Below are positions 38,160 through 38,864 of a stretch of DNA of 38,864 nucleotides, in pieces. Numbering within the stretch: the first letter of the stretch is position 1; the number at the start of each line of letters is the position of its first letter. The stretch lies in IMG/VR virus record IMGVR_UViG_3300044515_000042, positions 1 through 38,864 of that record; one strand, written 5' to 3'. The DNA comes from a virus. Both the position numbers and the translations under genes were made by a program. The notes under the pieces were generated by a model that made no database searches, was not told the origin of the DNA, and saw only the letters and a program-made list of their open reading frames with translations.

Positions 38160-38255
38160 TTTTATCTCCCAAGCTAGTTGAGAAGGCAGACCTGGCCGAA
38201 GGGTGATTTATTACAGATCATTCCTTCGCGGCACTCGGATTGTCATCCACGGAAA

Positions 38256-38864
38256 TCACTGGGCGGCCGTCACCGCCGGTTTCGCGCCCAGCAGATCCAC
38301 TGCTGCTTGGTAGAGTTTGGCGCGTACCAAGAATCTCTCATTGGCGCGCGTGATGTAGCGGACGGCGATTTCGACTCCACCGACCACGGGTTTTACATTG
38401 ACGCCGGGCGTGCCGGAAAACACTTTGCCGCGCTGCGCCGGCACTGCGCGCTGCCACTCTTGCTCTGCTTGCTGGGCACTTTCGTGGGTCGCCTCGACCA
38501 CTTGCTTGGTGATGGCATCGACAATGGGATAAGGATCGCGCCCAACGGGCACGACCACTTGCAACTCATCCCACAGCCATTGCCCCGATGTCGAAAAATT
38601 GAAGTAATGGCCTTCGATGGCAAAGCTGTTGGTGAACGTCACGCGCCGGCCCGTCGGGTGCCCGGAATCGCTCCAATTGCCGGTCTCCAGCAGCACCGTG
38701 TGAAACATGCCGAGTTCCGTGACCTCGCCGCTGACGCCGTTGATTTCCACCCAGTCGCCGAGCCGAATGCCATTGCGGCCCATCAGTACCAGCCAGCCGA
38801 AGAACGCGACGATGAAGTCTTTGAGCGCAACGGTGAGCCCCGCGCCGACGATGCCGATGGTGGT
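38256..38864 (-). CDS. MscS-type mechanosensitive channel, N-terminus beyond the window (host)
   Basis: The frame is open to the window edge, upstream of the internal ATG at 38783, adding GLTVALKDFIVAFFGWLVLM before RLGDWVEINGVSGEV. This is the MscS pore-lining TM3 and following beta domain (G-D-W-V-E-I-x-G-x-x-G-x-V). The cytoplasmic domain follows to the stop at 38256. MscS-family channels release solutes on osmotic downshift; members vary in size and gating. Partial here: the N-terminal part lies outside the window. Confidence 0.9.
   Translation of the reverse strand, partial: TTIGIVGAGLTVALKDFIVAFFGWLVLMGRNGIRLGDWVEINGVSGEVTELGMFHTVLLETGNWSDSGHPTGRRVTFTNSFAIEGHYFNFSTSGQWLWDELQVVVPVGRDPYPIVDAITKQVVEATHESAQQAEQEWQRAVPAQRGKVFSGTPGVNVKPVVGGVEIAVRYITRANERFLVRAKLYQAAVDLLGAKPAVTAAQ

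Overview
The window holds one essentially complete prophage of about 37.5 kb in a GC-rich Gram-negative chromosome. Host sequence remains at the far left (positions 1 to about 142) and at the right (from about 37617: the 5' half of a tRNA-Thr, a DoxX-family gene and the start-truncated end of an MscS-type channel gene). The prophage is clearly more AT-rich than the right flank and is rich in ACA threonine codons. An embedded Rz/Rz1 spanin pair points to a Gram-negative host. The species cannot be named from this sequence.

Integration: the 3' half of a host tRNA-Thr (anticodon TGT) lies at 105-149 (minus strand) and the matching 5' half at 37610-37646 (minus strand). They share only TTACAAA, the whole 7-nt anticodon loop. 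Joined, they give a perfect 75-nt cloverleaf. The phage does not rebuild the broken tRNA at either end. Instead it carries a complete tRNA-Thr(TGT) of different sequence at 37342-37417, about 190 bp from attR, with its own sigma70-like promoter.

Layout, left to right: (1) tyrosine integrase and an HNH-like endonuclease gene on the minus strand (212-1962). (2) A muramidase-like gene, a small membrane protein and many short genes of unknown function on the plus strand (2130-9646), including Zn-ribbon proteins, an Rz/Rz1 pair, a small HTH protein and a GNAT-like acetyltransferase. (3) A gene-free stretch with C-rich repeats and a perfect DnaA box (9647-10328). (4) Two accessory genes with near-duplicate leaders: an SGNH esterase and a Dps-like protein (10329-12166). 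(5) A second gene-free stretch (12167-12639). (6) Packaging and head: TerS, TerL, portal, scaffold and P22-like coat (13257-18623). (7) Connector and neck genes, another HNH-like gene, the major tail protein, tail chaperones with a -1 frameshift, and the tape measure (18722-25447). (8) A lambda-like tail tip set M, L, K, I, J and fibre genes ending in an S74 autoprotease fibre and a Gly-rich tip protein (25458-35907). (9) A short right arm with two coiled-coil or membrane proteins, a secreted DUF4329-like protein and the tRNA. This fits a temperate siphovirus with a lambda-type tail and a P22-type coat fold.

The most striking pattern is an octamer NATAAATA (often CATAAATAG, sometimes exactly TATAAATA) upstream of nearly every transcription unit, typically 26-66 nt before the start codon, often right after a terminator and with a palindrome around or just after it. 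It is identical to the T4/cyanophage late-promoter consensus, but no gp55-like sigma factor, repressor or replication protein is recognisable here. The window may therefore show a temperate phage with an unrecognised late-transcription system, together with an integration strategy that destroys and replaces an essential tRNA.
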